64,000 nt of DNA, from the NCBI RefSeq assembly GCF_007677725.1, contig NZ_VEDF01000005.1, forward strand, positions 186,001 through 250,000, read 5' to 3'. A program made the position numbers and the translations under genes. How positions within the stretch are numbered: the stretch's first letter is position 1; every line of letters begins with the position of its first letter. The notes under the pieces are model-generated. The model worked only from the letters and a program-made list of their open reading frames with translations, ran no database searches and had not been told where the DNA came from. This DNA is from Pseudomonas sp. URMO17WK12:I11. Its GTDB lineage: Bacteria > Pseudomonadota > Gammaproteobacteria > Pseudomonadales > Pseudomonadaceae. Of the stretch, positions 25,113 through 33,945 are shown piece by piece.

Positions 25113-26003
25113 CTACAACGGCACCAACCAGTGCCGTGCCGTGCGCCGCAAGTGCTCGGTCAGTTGCGCGAGCAATTGCCCGCCATTGCGCCAATGATGC
25201 CAGTACAACGGCACGTCGATGGGCGTATCGCTGCAGATTTCCACCAGCAAGCCGCTGGCCATTTGCTCACGCGCCTGCAGTTCAGGCACCAGCCCCCAGC
25301 CGAGTCCGGCCTCGGTCATGCGCAGAAAACCTTCCGAGGACGGGCACAGGTGATGCACAAAACCCTCCTCGATGCCCAGCGACGCCAGGTAACGGTGCTG
25401 CAGAAAGTCATCCGGGCCGTAGACGATGGCCGGCATGCGCGCCAGGCGCCGAGCTTCGAAGCCTGTCGGGAAACAGCGCGCCATGAACAGCGGGCTTGCC
25501 AGTGCCCGATAGCGCATGGCGCCCAGGGGCAGGCTGCGCGCACCGGCCACAGGGCGCTCGCTGCCGCACAGGCAGGCGGCCACTTCGCCTGCACGCATGC
25601 GCTTGAGCCCGACCTCCTGGTCTTCGACCACCAGATCGGTGAGCAGCCGCTGTTCGGCGCAGAAGTCCCCAACCGCTGCCGCCCACCAGGTCGCCAAGCT
25701 GTCGGCGTTGAGGGCAATGCGCAGGCGTTCGGGCATGCCCTCTTCATCCAGTGCCGGCACCTGGCGTTGCAGATCCCGTTCGAGCAGGCGCACCTGCTGC
25801 ACATGGTTGAGCAACTGCCGCCCCACCTCGGTGGGACTCGGCGGTGTGGCACGTACCAGTACCGGTTGGCCAACGCGAGCTTCGAGCAGTTTGATGCGCT
25901 GGGAAATGGCCGATTGCGACAAACCCAGCACCTGCGCGGCGCGCTCGAAGCCGCCCTGTTCGATCACCGCCGCAAGGGCAGCGAGCAACTTGTAGTCGAA
26001 CAT
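25113..26003 (-). CDS. argP: LysR-type regulator, ArgP family
   Basis: The 296-residue LysR protein is close to ArgP (IciA), which activates argO in response to arginine and lysine. The N-terminal helix-turn-helix includes GGFERAAQVLGLSQSAISQR. A periplasmic-binding-protein-like effector domain follows. It is divergent from an argO/LysE-type exporter with 90 bases between starts, the classic ArgP/ArgO arrangement. The intergenic TTGT-N9-ACAA (26033-26049) is a plausible binding site. Confidence 0.88.
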   Translation of the reverse strand: MFDYKLLAALAAVIEQGGFERAAQVLGLSQSAISQRIKLLEARVGQPVLVRATPPSPTEVGRQLLNHVQQVRLLERDLQRQVPALDEEGMPERLRIALNADSLATWWAAAVGDFCAEQRLLTDLVVEDQEVGLKRMRAGEVAACLCGSERPVAGARSLPLGAMRYRALASPLFMARCFPTGFEARRLARMPAIVYGPDDFLQHRYLASLGIEEGFVHHLCPSSEGFLRMTEAGLGWGLVPELQAREQMASGLLVEICSDTPIDVPLYWHHWRNGGQLLAQLTEHLRRTARHWLVPL

Positions 26004-26032
26004 CGATTTTCCTAATGCCGGATCAGGTTTAT

Positions 26033-26049
26033 TTGTTTTTCTTATACAA
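26033..26049. promoter_or_regulatory. Candidate LysR-type operator between argP and argO
   Basis: TTGT (26033-26036) and ACAA (26046-26049) form an inverted repeat with 9 bases between, within an A+T-rich patch. It lies in the shared divergent promoter region, as expected for an ArgP site, but is weak as a motif. Confidence 0.4.
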
Positions 26050-26093
26050 GTTCGGGCTGCACACTGGCCAGCATCTTTTCCGGAGTGAACGCC

Positions 26094-26693
26094 ATGTGGC
26101 AAAGCTATCTCAACGGCATGCTCGTAGCCCTTGGCCTGATCATGGCCATCGGTGCCCAGAATGCCTTCGTGCTCGCGCAGAGCCTGCGTCGCGAGCACCA
26201 CTTGCCGGTGGCCGCAGTGTGCATCGTGTGCGATGCGCTGCTGGTGGCAGCGGGTGTGTTCGGCCTGGCCACGGTCCTGGCGCACAGCCCAACGCTGCTG
26301 GCCATCGCGCGCTGGGGCGGTGCGGCGTTCCTGATCTGGTACGGCGCCAGGGCGCTGCGCAGTGCCTGCTCCAAGCAAAGCCTGCAGCATCAACAGGGCC
26401 AGGGCACGCGCTCGCGCCGGGCAGTGCTGCTGAGCGCCTTGGCCGTCACCCTGCTCAACCCGCATGTGTACCTCGACACCGTACTGCTGATCGGCTCGCT
26501 GGGGGCGCAACAGACAGCCCCTGGCGCCTACGTGGCAGGCGCCGCCAGTGCGTCGCTGCTGTGGTTCTCGACGCTGGCGCTCGGCGCCGCCTGGTTGGCG
26601 CCGTGGCTGGCTCGCCCGGCGACCTGGCGGCTGCTCGACCTGATGGTCGCGGTGATGATGTTCGCTGTCGCTGCCCAGCTCATCCTCTCTTGA
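26094..26693 (+). CDS. argO: LysE/ArgO-type amino-acid exporter
   Basis: The 199-residue inner-membrane protein has six predicted helices and the LysE motif GAQNAFVLAQS near residue 21; LLNPHVYLDT is also family-typical. It exports basic amino acids such as arginine or lysine. The ATG at 26094 has GGAG 8 bases upstream. The divergent ArgP-type gene is its likely activator. A partial copy of the GCTGCAAGC repeat follows its stop. Confidence 0.85.
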   Translation: MWQSYLNGMLVALGLIMAIGAQNAFVLAQSLRREHHLPVAAVCIVCDALLVAAGVFGLATVLAHSPTLLAIARWGGAAFLIWYGARALRSACSKQSLQHQQGQGTRSRRAVLLSALAVTLLNPHVYLDTVLLIGSLGAQQTAPGAYVAGAASASLLWFSTLALGAAWLAPWLARPATWRLLDLMVAVMMFAVAAQLILS

Positions 26694-26713
26694 GCTGGAA
26701 GCTGCAAGCTTGG
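26692..26713. repeat. Single-arm copy of the GCTGCAAGC repeat
   Basis: GAGCTGGAAGCTGCAAGCTT begins at the argO-like stop codon. It matches one arm of the elements at 3457 and 47731, but the other arm and the central AAGAAAAAGC are absent, so it is a remnant. Confidence 0.5.
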
Positions 26714-26876
26714 GCCTGACGCTCTATTCCCTATGTTTGTTGCGTGGTTATGCGCAGGACCCAGTGCTATGATCCAAGGCTTGCGTCGCAAAGAGTACAA
26801 ACTCGCCGACGTACCTTGGGCCGCCCGTGATCGGCCTTGCGCAAACCGCAGACAGACCTGAATCAGGAGATCTACC

Positions 26877-27473
26877 ATGGCTTTTGAATTGCCGCCGCTG
26901 CCTTACGCCCACGATGCCCTGCAGCCGCACATCTCCAAGGAAACCCTGGAGTATCACCACGACAAGCACCACAACACCTACGTCGTGAACCTGAACAACC
27001 TGGTCCCAGGCACCGAATTCGAAGGCAAGAGCCTGGAAGAGATCGTCAAGAGCTCTTCAGGCGGTATCTTCAACAACGCCGCTCAAGTCTGGAACCACAC
27101 CTTCTACTGGAACTGCCTGTCGCCAAACGGCGGCGGTCAGCCGACCGGCGCGCTGGCCGACGCCATCAATGCCGCTTTCGGTTCCTTCGACAAGTTCAAG
27201 GAAGAGTTCACCAAGACGTCGGTCGGCACCTTCGGTTCCGGCTGGGGCTGGCTGGTCAAGAAAGCCGACGGTTCCCTGGCCCTGGCCAGCACCATCGGCG
27301 CCGGCAACCCGCTGACCAGCGGCGACACCCCGCTGCTGACCTGCGACGTCTGGGAGCACGCCTACTACATCGACTACCGCAACCTGCGTCCGAAGTACGT
27401 CGAGGCGTTCTGGAACCTGGTCAACTGGACCTTCGTTGCCGAACAGTTCGAAGGCCAGACCTTCAAGGCCTGA
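26877..27473 (+). CDS. sodB: Iron superoxide dismutase SodB
   Basis: The 198-residue enzyme detoxifies superoxide in the cytoplasm. The four metal ligands are in place: His27, His74, Asp157 and His161. The [12 protein letters not shown] and [13 protein letters not shown] motifs mark an Fe/Mn-SOD, and Gly/Ala signature residues favour the iron form. It has a strong AGGAG ribosome-binding site and ends in a good terminator. In Pseudomonas sodB expression depends on iron through Fur and PrrF-type sRNAs; neither site was established here. It sits directly upstream of bifA. Confidence 0.97.
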   Translation: MAFELPPLPYAHDALQPHISKETLEYHHDKHHNTYVVNLNNLVPGTEFEGKSLEEIVKSSSGGIFNNAAQVWNHTFYWNCLSPNGGGQPTGALADAINAAFGSFDKFKEEFTKTSVGTFGSGWGWLVKKADGSLALASTIGAGNPLTSGDTPLLTCDVWEHAYYIDYRNLRPKYVEAFWNLVNWTFVAEQFEGQTFKA

Positions 27474-27491
27474 ACCCTGCAGACCTGAACG

Positions 27492-27520
27492 AAAAACCCG
27501 GCCTTCGCGCCGGGTTTTTT
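27492..27520 (+). terminator. Rho-independent terminator of sodB
   Basis: ACCCGGC and GCCGGGT pair around TTCGC and are followed by six T residues. A run of A precedes the stem, so it could act in both directions. Confidence 0.93.
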
Positions 27521-27670
27521 CATGCCTGCCACTGCCGCCGGCAGTGGGCACGGTTTTGCTTGCTCAGCGCGCAGAGCGCGCTAACATCAATCCTCTGGAA
27601 GTTTGATACCGCGCACTCAAGTTGCAGGGTCGGGCGACCGATACACTGGCCAAGGTCGGCCAATAGTGTA

Positions 27671-27689
27671 TTGCCAACGTTAATGGCAA
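27671..27689. promoter_or_regulatory. Inverted repeat just upstream of bifA
   Basis: TTGCCA (27671-27676) and TGGCAA (27684-27689) form a perfect inverted repeat with a 7-base spacer, ending 34 bases before the proposed bifA start. It fits an operator or repressor site; the protein is not identified. Confidence 0.45.
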
Positions 27690-27723
27690 AATGCTGCCAT
27701 GCGCATGGATTAAGGAAACCCCA

Positions 27724-29775
27724 TTGAAGCTGGAATTGCGGAACAGCTTATCGATCAAGTTGCTCAGGGTCGTGCTTCTTTCGGCGCTGGCGGTCGGCGT
27801 CGTCCTCAGTTGCGCGCAGATCGTCTATGACACGCACAAGACCCGCCAGGCCATCGATAACGACGCCCAACGCATCCTCGACATGTTCCGCGACCCTTCC
27901 ACTCAGGCGGTCTACAGCCTCGACCGCGAGATGGGCATGCAGGTGATGGAAGGCCTGTTCCAGGACGGTTCGGTGCGCATGGCCTCGATCGGCCACCCCA
28001 ACGAAACCATGCTCGCGGAAAAGTCGCGCCCGCTGCGCGATATGTCGATGCGCTGGTTGACCGACCTGCTGCTGGGCCAGGAGCGCACCTACACCACCCA
28101 GCTGGTCGGTCGCGGGCCGTACAGCGAGTACTACGGCGACCTCAGCATCACCCTCGACACCGCCGCCTACGGCGAAGGTTTCCTGATCAACGCGGTGATC
28201 ATCTTCATTTCCGGCGTGCTGCGGGCGCTGGCCATGGGCCTGGTGTTGTACCTGGTGTATCACTGGCTGCTGACCAAGCCGCTGTCGAAGATCATCGAAC
28301 ACCTCACCCAGATCAACCCCGACCGCCCCAGCCAGCATCAGATTCCGCTGCTCAAAGGCCATGAGAAAAACGAGTTGGGCCTGTGGGTCAATACCGCCAA
28401 CCAGCTGCTGGCCTCGATCGAGCGCAATACGCACCTGCGCCATGAAGCCGAGAACAGCTTGCAACGCATGGCCCAGTACGATTTCCTGACGGGGCTGCCC
28501 AACCGTCAGCAACTGCAGCAGCAGCTCGACAAGATTCTCGCCGACGCCGGACGCCTGCAGCATCGCGTCGCGGTGCTCTGCGTCGGCCTGGATGATTTCA
28601 AGGGGATCAACGAGCAGTTCAGCTATCAGGCCGGCGACCAGTTGCTGCTGGCCTTGGCCGACCGTCTGCGCGCCCACAGTGGTCGCCTCGGCGCCCTGGC
28701 GCGTCTGGGCGGCGACCAGTTCGCCCTGGTTCAAGCCAACATCCAACAGCCCTACGAGGCCGCGGAGCTGGCCCAAAGCATTCTCGACGACCTGGAAATG
28801 CCCTTCGGCATGGAGCATCAGCTGATCCGCCTGCGTGCCACCATCGGCATCACGCTGTTCCCGGAGGACGGCGACAGCACCGAGAAACTGCTGCAAAAGG
28901 CCGAGCAGACCATGACCCTGGCCAAGGCTCGCTCACGCAACCGCTACCAGTTCTACATCGCCAGCGTCGACAGCGAAATGCGCCGGCGCCGCGAGTTGGA
29001 AAAAGACCTGCGCGAAGCCCTGCCGCGCAATCAGTTGTACCTGGTCTATCAACCGCAAATCAGCTACCGCGACCATCGCGTGGTCGGTGTCGAGGCGCTG
29101 CTGCGCTGGCAGCATCCGCAACTGGGCATGGTACCGCCAGATCAGTTCATCCCCCTGGCCGAGCAGAACGGCAGCATCATCGGCATCGGCGAATGGGTGC
29201 TCGACCAGGCCTGCCGACAGCTGCGCGAATGGCACGACATGGGCTTCGGCGAGCTGCGCATGGCGGTCAACCTGTCCACCGTGCAGCTGCACCACAACGA
29301 GCTGCCGCGGGTGGTCAACAACCTGCTGCAGGCCTACCGCCTGCCACCGCGCAGCCTGGAGCTCGAGGTCACCGAGACCGGCCTGATGGAAGACATCAGC
29401 ACCGCTGCGCAGCACTTGCTCAGCCTGCGCCGCTCGGGGGCGATGATCGCCATCGACGACTTCGGCACCGGCTACTCGTCGCTCAGCTACCTCAAATCCT
29501 TGCCACTGGACAAGATCAAGATCGACAAGAGCTTCGTCCAGGACCTGCTCGATGACGACGACGATGCCACCATCGTTCGCGCCATCATCCAGCTGGGCAA
29601 GAGCCTGGGCATGCAAGTCATCGCCGAAGGGGTGGAAACCGCCGAGCAGGAAGCCTACATCATCGCCCAGGGCTGCCACGAAGGTCAGGGTTATCACTAC
29701 AGCAAACCACTGCCTGCGCGCGAGCTGACCAGTTTCCTCAAGCAGGCCCAGCGCAATCACGCATCGGCCCTGTAA
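27724..29775 (+). CDS. bifA: Cyclic-di-GMP phosphodiesterase BifA
   Basis: The 683-residue protein closely resembles BifA of P. aeruginosa and P. putida, a c-di-GMP phosphodiesterase controlling biofilm dispersal and swarming. It has an N-terminal membrane anchor (residues about 10-30), a second helix (about 160-185), and a degenerate GGDEF domain with GGDQF at residues 329-333. An EAL domain follows with VEALLRW (EAL at 457-459), DDFGTGYSSLSYL and a complete KIDKSFV. The degenerate GGDQF is known in BifA. The start is a TTG at 27724 (MKLELRNSLSIKLL) with AAGGAA 8 bases upstream; in-frame ATG-like starts upstream do not match the family. The order sodB-bifA is conserved in pseudomonads as I recall. 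Confidence 0.93.
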   Translation: MKLELRNSLSIKLLRVVLLSALAVGVVLSCAQIVYDTHKTRQAIDNDAQRILDMFRDPSTQAVYSLDREMGMQVMEGLFQDGSVRMASIGHPNETMLAEKSRPLRDMSMRWLTDLLLGQERTYTTQLVGRGPYSEYYGDLSITLDTAAYGEGFLINAVIIFISGVLRALAMGLVLYLVYHWLLTKPLSKIIEHLTQINPDRPSQHQIPLLKGHEKNELGLWVNTANQLLASIERNTHLRHEAENSLQRMAQYDFLTGLPNRQQLQQQLDKILADAGRLQHRVAVLCVGLDDFKGINEQFSYQAGDQLLLALADRLRAHSGRLGALARLGGDQFALVQANIQQPYEAAELAQSILDDLEMPFGMEHQLIRLRATIGITLFPEDGDSTEKLLQKAEQTMTLAKARSRNRYQFYIASVDSEMRRRRELEKDLREALPRNQLYLVYQPQISYRDHRVVGVEALLRWQHPQLGMVPPDQFIPLAEQNGSIIGIGEWVLDQACRQLREWHDMGFGELRMAVNLSTVQLHHNELPRVVNNLLQAYRLPPRSLELEVTETGLMEDISTAAQHLLSLRRSGAMIAIDDFGTGYSSLSYLKSLPLDKIKIDKSFVQDLLDDDDDATIVRAIIQLGKSLGMQVIAEGVETAEQEAYIIAQGCHEGQGYHYSKPLPARELTSFLKQAQRNHASAL

Positions 29776-29836
29776 CGCTGGCGCGATTACAGGCCGTGAC
29801 GCGCATTTACACGATTTGCGACCCCGCCCCTTTACA

Positions 29837-29855
29837 GCAAATGCAAATCTTTCGC
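29837..29855 (+). promoter_or_regulatory. Candidate Fur box upstream of the imelysin operon
   Basis: GCAAATGCAAATCTTTCGC matches the 19-bp Fur consensus at 12 positions. It lies 76 bases before the icmP-like ATG. The match is fair and the context, an iron-related operon, supports it. Confidence 0.45.
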
Positions 29856-29930
29856 ATGATGTTGCCGATTCGCGTGCCAAGACGCGCGGCGCAAACCCTC
29901 GGTCCAACCACACGACGCAGGAAACCCACA

Positions 29931-31268
29931 ATGATTCGAATGCCTCTGGCCTCCGCCAGTCTGCTGGCCATTGCCATCGCTCTCGCCGGGTGTGGCGAAA
30001 GCAAGGATGACAAGGCGGCCGCGCCGCAAGCTCAGGCACCTGCCGCTGCCAGCGCCCCTGCCGCGGCATCCGGGGCAGTCGACGAAGCAGCCGGCAAAGC
30101 CGTGGTCAAGCATTACGCCGACATGGTGCATGCCGTCTACAGCGACTCGCTGAGCACCGCCAAGACCCTGCAGAGCGCCATCGACGCATTCCTGGCCAAG
30201 CCCGACGAGCAGACCCTGAAGGCCGCCAAAGAGGCCTGGGCAGCGGCACGCGTGCCCTACCTGCAGAGCGAGGCGTTCCGCTTCGGCAACACCATCATCG
30301 ACGATTGGGAAGGTCAGGTGAATGCCTGGCCTCTCGACGAAGGCCTGATCGACTATGTCGACTCGAGCTATGAGCACGCCTTGGGCAACCCGGCAGCCAG
30401 CGCCAACATCATCGCCAACACCGAGATCCAGGTCGGCGAAGAGAAAATCGACGTCAAGGACATCACCCCTGAGAAGCTGGGCAGCCTGAACGAGCTGGCA
30501 GGTTCCGAGGCCAACGTCGCCACGGGCTATCACGCCATCGAATTCCTCCTGTGGGGCCAGGACCTCAACGGTACCGGTCCAGGCGCCGGCAACCGCCCGG
30601 CGTCCGACTACCTGGAAGGCGAAGGTGCCACTGGCGGTCACAACGACCGTCGCCGGGCTTACCTCAAGGCGGTCACCCAGCTGCTGGTGCAGGACCTGGA
30701 AGAGATGGTCGGCAACTGGGCGCCCAACGTCGCCGACAACTACCGCGCCACCCTGGAGGCCGAGCCGGTCACCGACGGCCTGCGCAAGATGCTGTTCGGC
30801 ATGGGCAGCCTGTCGCTGGGCGAACTGGCCGGTGAGCGCATGAAGGTTTCCCTGGAAGCCAACTCCCCGGAAGACGAGCAAGACTGCTTCAGCGACAACA
30901 CCCACTACTCGCACTTCTACGACGCCAAGGGCATTCGCAACGTCTACCTGGGCGAGTACACCCGCGTCGACGGTTCCAAGATGACCGGCCCGAGCCTGTC
31001 CTCGCTGGTCGCCAAGGTCGATCCAGCGACCGATGCCACGCTCAAGGCCGACCTGGAAGCCACCGAGGCAAAGATCCAGGTCATGGTTGACCGCGCGCAG
31101 AACGGCGAGCATTACGATCAGCTGATCGCTGCCGACAACGCCGCCGGCAACCAGGTGGTGCGCGACGCCATCGCCTCGCTGGTCAAGCAGACCGGCGCGA
31201 TCGAGCAGGCGGCTGGCAAGCTGGGTATCGCCAACCTGAACCCGGACACCGCGGATCACGATTTCTGA
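29931..31268 (+). CDS. icmP: Imelysin-family lipoprotein, IcmP-like
   Basis: The 445-residue lipoprotein starts MIRMPLASASLLAIAIALAGC with the lipidated Cys21, followed by an Ala/Pro-rich linker. The imelysin domain carries the HxxE motif in GYHAIEFLLWG (His201, Glu204). P. aeruginosa IcmP (insulin-cleaving membrane protease) is the namesake; imelysin proteins are now mostly viewed as periplasmic iron-binding factors. It is the first of four genes, imelysin, di-heme protein, second imelysin and DUF1513, although a terminator after this gene suggests partial uncoupling. A Fur-like site lies upstream. Confidence 0.88.
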   Translation: MIRMPLASASLLAIAIALAGCGESKDDKAAAPQAQAPAAASAPAAASGAVDEAAGKAVVKHYADMVHAVYSDSLSTAKTLQSAIDAFLAKPDEQTLKAAKEAWAAARVPYLQSEAFRFGNTIIDDWEGQVNAWPLDEGLIDYVDSSYEHALGNPAASANIIANTEIQVGEEKIDVKDITPEKLGSLNELAGSEANVATGYHAIEFLLWGQDLNGTGPGAGNRPASDYLEGEGATGGHNDRRRAYLKAVTQLLVQDLEEMVGNWAPNVADNYRATLEAEPVTDGLRKMLFGMGSLSLGELAGERMKVSLEANSPEDEQDCFSDNTHYSHFYDAKGIRNVYLGEYTRVDGSKMTGPSLSSLVAKVDPATDATLKADLEATEAKIQVMVDRAQNGEHYDQLIAADNAAGNQVVRDAIASLVKQTGAIEQAAGKLGIANLNPDTADHDF

Positions 31269-31291
31269 TCCGCCAACCGGCGAGTGAGCAG

Positions 31292-31315
31292 AGGCGACCT
31301 TAGGGTCGCCTTTTT
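31292..31315 (+). terminator. Terminator after the icmP-like gene
   Basis: AGGCGACC pairs with GGTCGCCT around TTAG and is followed by a T-run. It may reduce transcription into the di-heme gene, whose own promoter would lie in 31316-31430. Confidence 0.88.
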
Positions 31316-31431
31316 CATGGGCGCACCGCTGGGGCAGATTTCATCCGGGTAATTGCAAATTGCTCTTATTCAAATTCCAGCACTTTGCTAAGCTTGCACG
31401 CCGGTTTTTTCGTCCACGCCCAGGATTTTGC

Positions 31432-32859
31432 ATGTCCTCGTCGCTGTCCCGATCCCTTCTTGCGCTGCTGGCCCTCGCCCTCGCCGCCTGTGACGACGCC
31501 CCGCGTTTCACCCAGGCCGAGCCTGGCGAAGCGCTGTCCGGTGGCCAGGCAACGGTCGTGCGCAGTGATCGCAAGGCGTTTTCCTTGCCGTCGGCCAACC
31601 TTTCGCCCGAGCGCCGTCTGGATTTTGCCGTGGGCAACAGTTTCTTTCGCAGTCCCTGGGTGATCGCACCCTCGACCACCACTGCGCGCGATGGCCTCGG
31701 CCCGCTGTTCAACACCAATGCGTGTCAAAACTGCCACGTGCGCGATGGCCGCGGCCATCCGCCGGAACCAGGCGCCAGCAATGCCGTGGGCATGCTCGTG
31801 CGCCTGTCGATCCCCGACCAGCCGTATCTGGCCAAGGTGATCGAGCGCCTGGGCGTGGTGCCCGAGCCAGTCTACGGCACCCAGTTGCAGGACATGGCGG
31901 TGCCCGGCGTGACGCCCGAGGGCAAGGTGCGGGTCAGCTACACGCCCCAGTGGGTGAGCTTCGCCGATGGGCACCAGGTCGAGTTGCGACGCCCGAGCTT
32001 GCAGATCAGCCAGCTTGGCTACGGTGCCATGCACCCCGATACGCGATTTTCCGCCCGCGTGGCGCCGCCGATGATCGGCCTGGGCTTGCTCGAAGCCATA
32101 CCTGAAGCCGCCCTGCTGGCCAACGAGGACCCGGACGACCGCAACCGCGACGGTATCCGCGGGCGTGCCAACCGCGTGTGGGACGACGCCCTGGGCAAGA
32201 CCGTGATTGGCCGCTTCGGCTGGAAGGCCGGGCAGCCCAACGTCAACCAGCAGAACGTGCACGCGTTCAACGGTGACATGGGCCTGACCACCACCTTGCA
32301 ACCCAAGGACGACTGCACCGCCGCGCAGACCGCCTGCCTGGCAGCGCCCAATGGCGACGGCGACGGCGATGAAAAAGAAGTCAGCGACAATATCCTGCGT
32401 CTGGTCACCTTCTATGCGCGCAACGTTGCCGTCCCAGCTCGGCGCGAGGTGAACGCACCGCAGGTGCTGGCCGGCAAGAACCTGTTCTTCCAGGCCGGCT
32501 GCCAGGGCTGCCACACCCCGCAGTTCACCACCGCCGCCGATGCGCCCGAGCCGGAGCTGGCCAATCAGCTCATCCGCCCCTACAGCGACTTGTTACTGCA
32601 CGACATGGGCCCGGGCCTGGCCGATGAACGCACCGAATTCGCCGCCAATGGCCAGGACTGGCGCACCCCGCCGCTGTGGGGCATCGGCCTGACCGCAACG
32701 GTCAGCGGGCACACCCAGCTTCTGCATGACGGTCGCGCGCGCAACCTGCTCGAGGCCGTGCTCTGGCACGGCGGCGAGGCACAGCGGGCACGCGACCAGG
32801 TGCTTACCTTCAATGCCGAGCAGCGCGATGCGTTGCTGGCGTTCCTCAATTCACTTTAA
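31432..32859 (+). CDS. Di-heme cytochrome lipoprotein (DUF1111 family)
   Basis: The 475-residue protein starts with a lipoprotein signal peptide ending in LALALAAC and has two CXXCH heme-c sites, CQNCH (Cys98, Cys101, His102) and CQGCH (Cys357, Cys360, His361). It belongs to the DUF1111 thiol-oxidoreductase-like family, distantly related to di-heme peroxidases. The likely role is a periplasmic electron-transfer or oxidase step near iron uptake. The second imelysin gene follows after 19 bases. Confidence 0.85.
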   Translation: MSSSLSRSLLALLALALAACDDAPRFTQAEPGEALSGGQATVVRSDRKAFSLPSANLSPERRLDFAVGNSFFRSPWVIAPSTTTARDGLGPLFNTNACQNCHVRDGRGHPPEPGASNAVGMLVRLSIPDQPYLAKVIERLGVVPEPVYGTQLQDMAVPGVTPEGKVRVSYTPQWVSFADGHQVELRRPSLQISQLGYGAMHPDTRFSARVAPPMIGLGLLEAIPEAALLANEDPDDRNRDGIRGRANRVWDDALGKTVIGRFGWKAGQPNVNQQNVHAFNGDMGLTTTLQPKDDCTAAQTACLAAPNGDGDGDEKEVSDNILRLVTFYARNVAVPARREVNAPQVLAGKNLFFQAGCQGCHTPQFTTAADAPEPELANQLIRPYSDLLLHDMGPGLADERTEFAANGQDWRTPPLWGIGLTATVSGHTQLLHDGRARNLLEAVLWHGGEAQRARDQVLTFNAEQRDALLAFLNSL

Positions 32860-32878
32860 TACGCGCAAGGAGCCGGGC

Positions 32879-33943
32879 ATGTTCCGACCCAAACTGTTGT
32901 TCACCAGCCTCGCCGCACTCGCCCTGGGCGCCTGCTCGCCGCAAGACCCGCAGGCGGTGACCTCCGCCGCAATCGCCAAGCAGGTGATCCTGCCCACCTA
33001 CAGCCGCTGGGTCGAAGCCGACCGCCAGCTGGCAGCCAGCGCCCTGGCGTACTGCGAGGGCAAGCAGAGCCTGGAAACCGCGCGCGCCGACTACCTCAAC
33101 GCGCAAAAGGCGTGGGCTGAGCTGCAGCCCCTGCTGGTTGGCCCGCTGGCCGAAGGCAACCGCGCCTGGCAGGTGCAGTTCTGGCCTGACAAGAAAAACC
33201 TGGTAGGCCGTCAGGTCGAGCAACTGGTCAACGGCGACAAGCCGGTCGATGCCGCTACACTGAGCAAGTCCAGCGTCGTGGTCCGCGGCCTGTCGGCCTA
33301 CGAGTACATTCTCTTCGACAGCAAGCCGGACATCGCCACGGCTGAACAGAAGGCCCGCTACTGCCCTCTGCTGGTGGCCATCGGCGAGCATCAGAAAACC
33401 CTTGCCGAGGAGATCCTCAAGGGCTGGAACAGCACCGACGGCATGCTCTCGCAGATGACCAAGTTCCCCAACCAGCGCTATGCCGACTCCCATGAGGCCA
33501 TCGCCGACTTGCTGCGCTCCCAGGTCACTGCCCTGGATACCCTGAAGAAGAAACTCGGCGCGCCGATGGGCCGGCAGAGCAAAGGCATCGCTCAACCGCT
33601 GCAAGCCGAAGCCTGGCGCAGCCACGCCTCGCTCAAGAGCCTGGAGGCGACCCTCAAGGCGGCCCAGGCGGTGTGGGTCGGGGTCGACAACCAGGGTCTG
33701 CGTGGCCTGTTGCCCAGCGATCAGAAAGCGCTGGCGCAGAAGATCGACGACGCCTACGCTACCTCGCTCAAGCTGCTGGCCGACAACCACAAGACCCTCG
33801 GTGAGCTGCTGGCCGACGATGCCGGGCAGCAGACCCTCAACCAGCTTTACGACAGCCTCAACGTCGTCCACCGCCTGCACGAAGGCGAGCTGGCCAAGGC
33901 GTTGAACATCCAGCTGGGCTTCAATGCCAACGACGGTGACTGA
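32879..33943 (+). CDS. Second imelysin-family lipoprotein
   Basis: The 354-residue protein starts with a lipoprotein signal (lipidated Cys19, ALALGAC) and has the imelysin fold. The HxxE motif is changed: the IcmP motif GYHAIE is GLSAYE here, so the His is absent. It may bind metal differently or be structural. It is cotranscribed with the di-heme gene and the DUF1513 gene (two bases apart). The presence of two unlike imelysins in one operon is notable. Confidence 0.82.
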   Translation: MFRPKLLFTSLAALALGACSPQDPQAVTSAAIAKQVILPTYSRWVEADRQLAASALAYCEGKQSLETARADYLNAQKAWAELQPLLVGPLAEGNRAWQVQFWPDKKNLVGRQVEQLVNGDKPVDAATLSKSSVVVRGLSAYEYILFDSKPDIATAEQKARYCPLLVAIGEHQKTLAEEILKGWNSTDGMLSQMTKFPNQRYADSHEAIADLLRSQVTALDTLKKKLGAPMGRQSKGIAQPLQAEAWRSHASLKSLEATLKAAQAVWVGVDNQGLRGLLPSDQKALAQKIDDAYATSLKLLADNHKTLGELLADDAGQQTLNQLYDSLNVVHRLHEGELAKALNIQLGFNANDGD

Positions 33944-33945
33944 TC

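Noticed and set aside
31345..31375. A Fur box before the di-heme gene
   Set aside because: The best 19-base alignments gave only about 7 matches to the consensus, which is background level.
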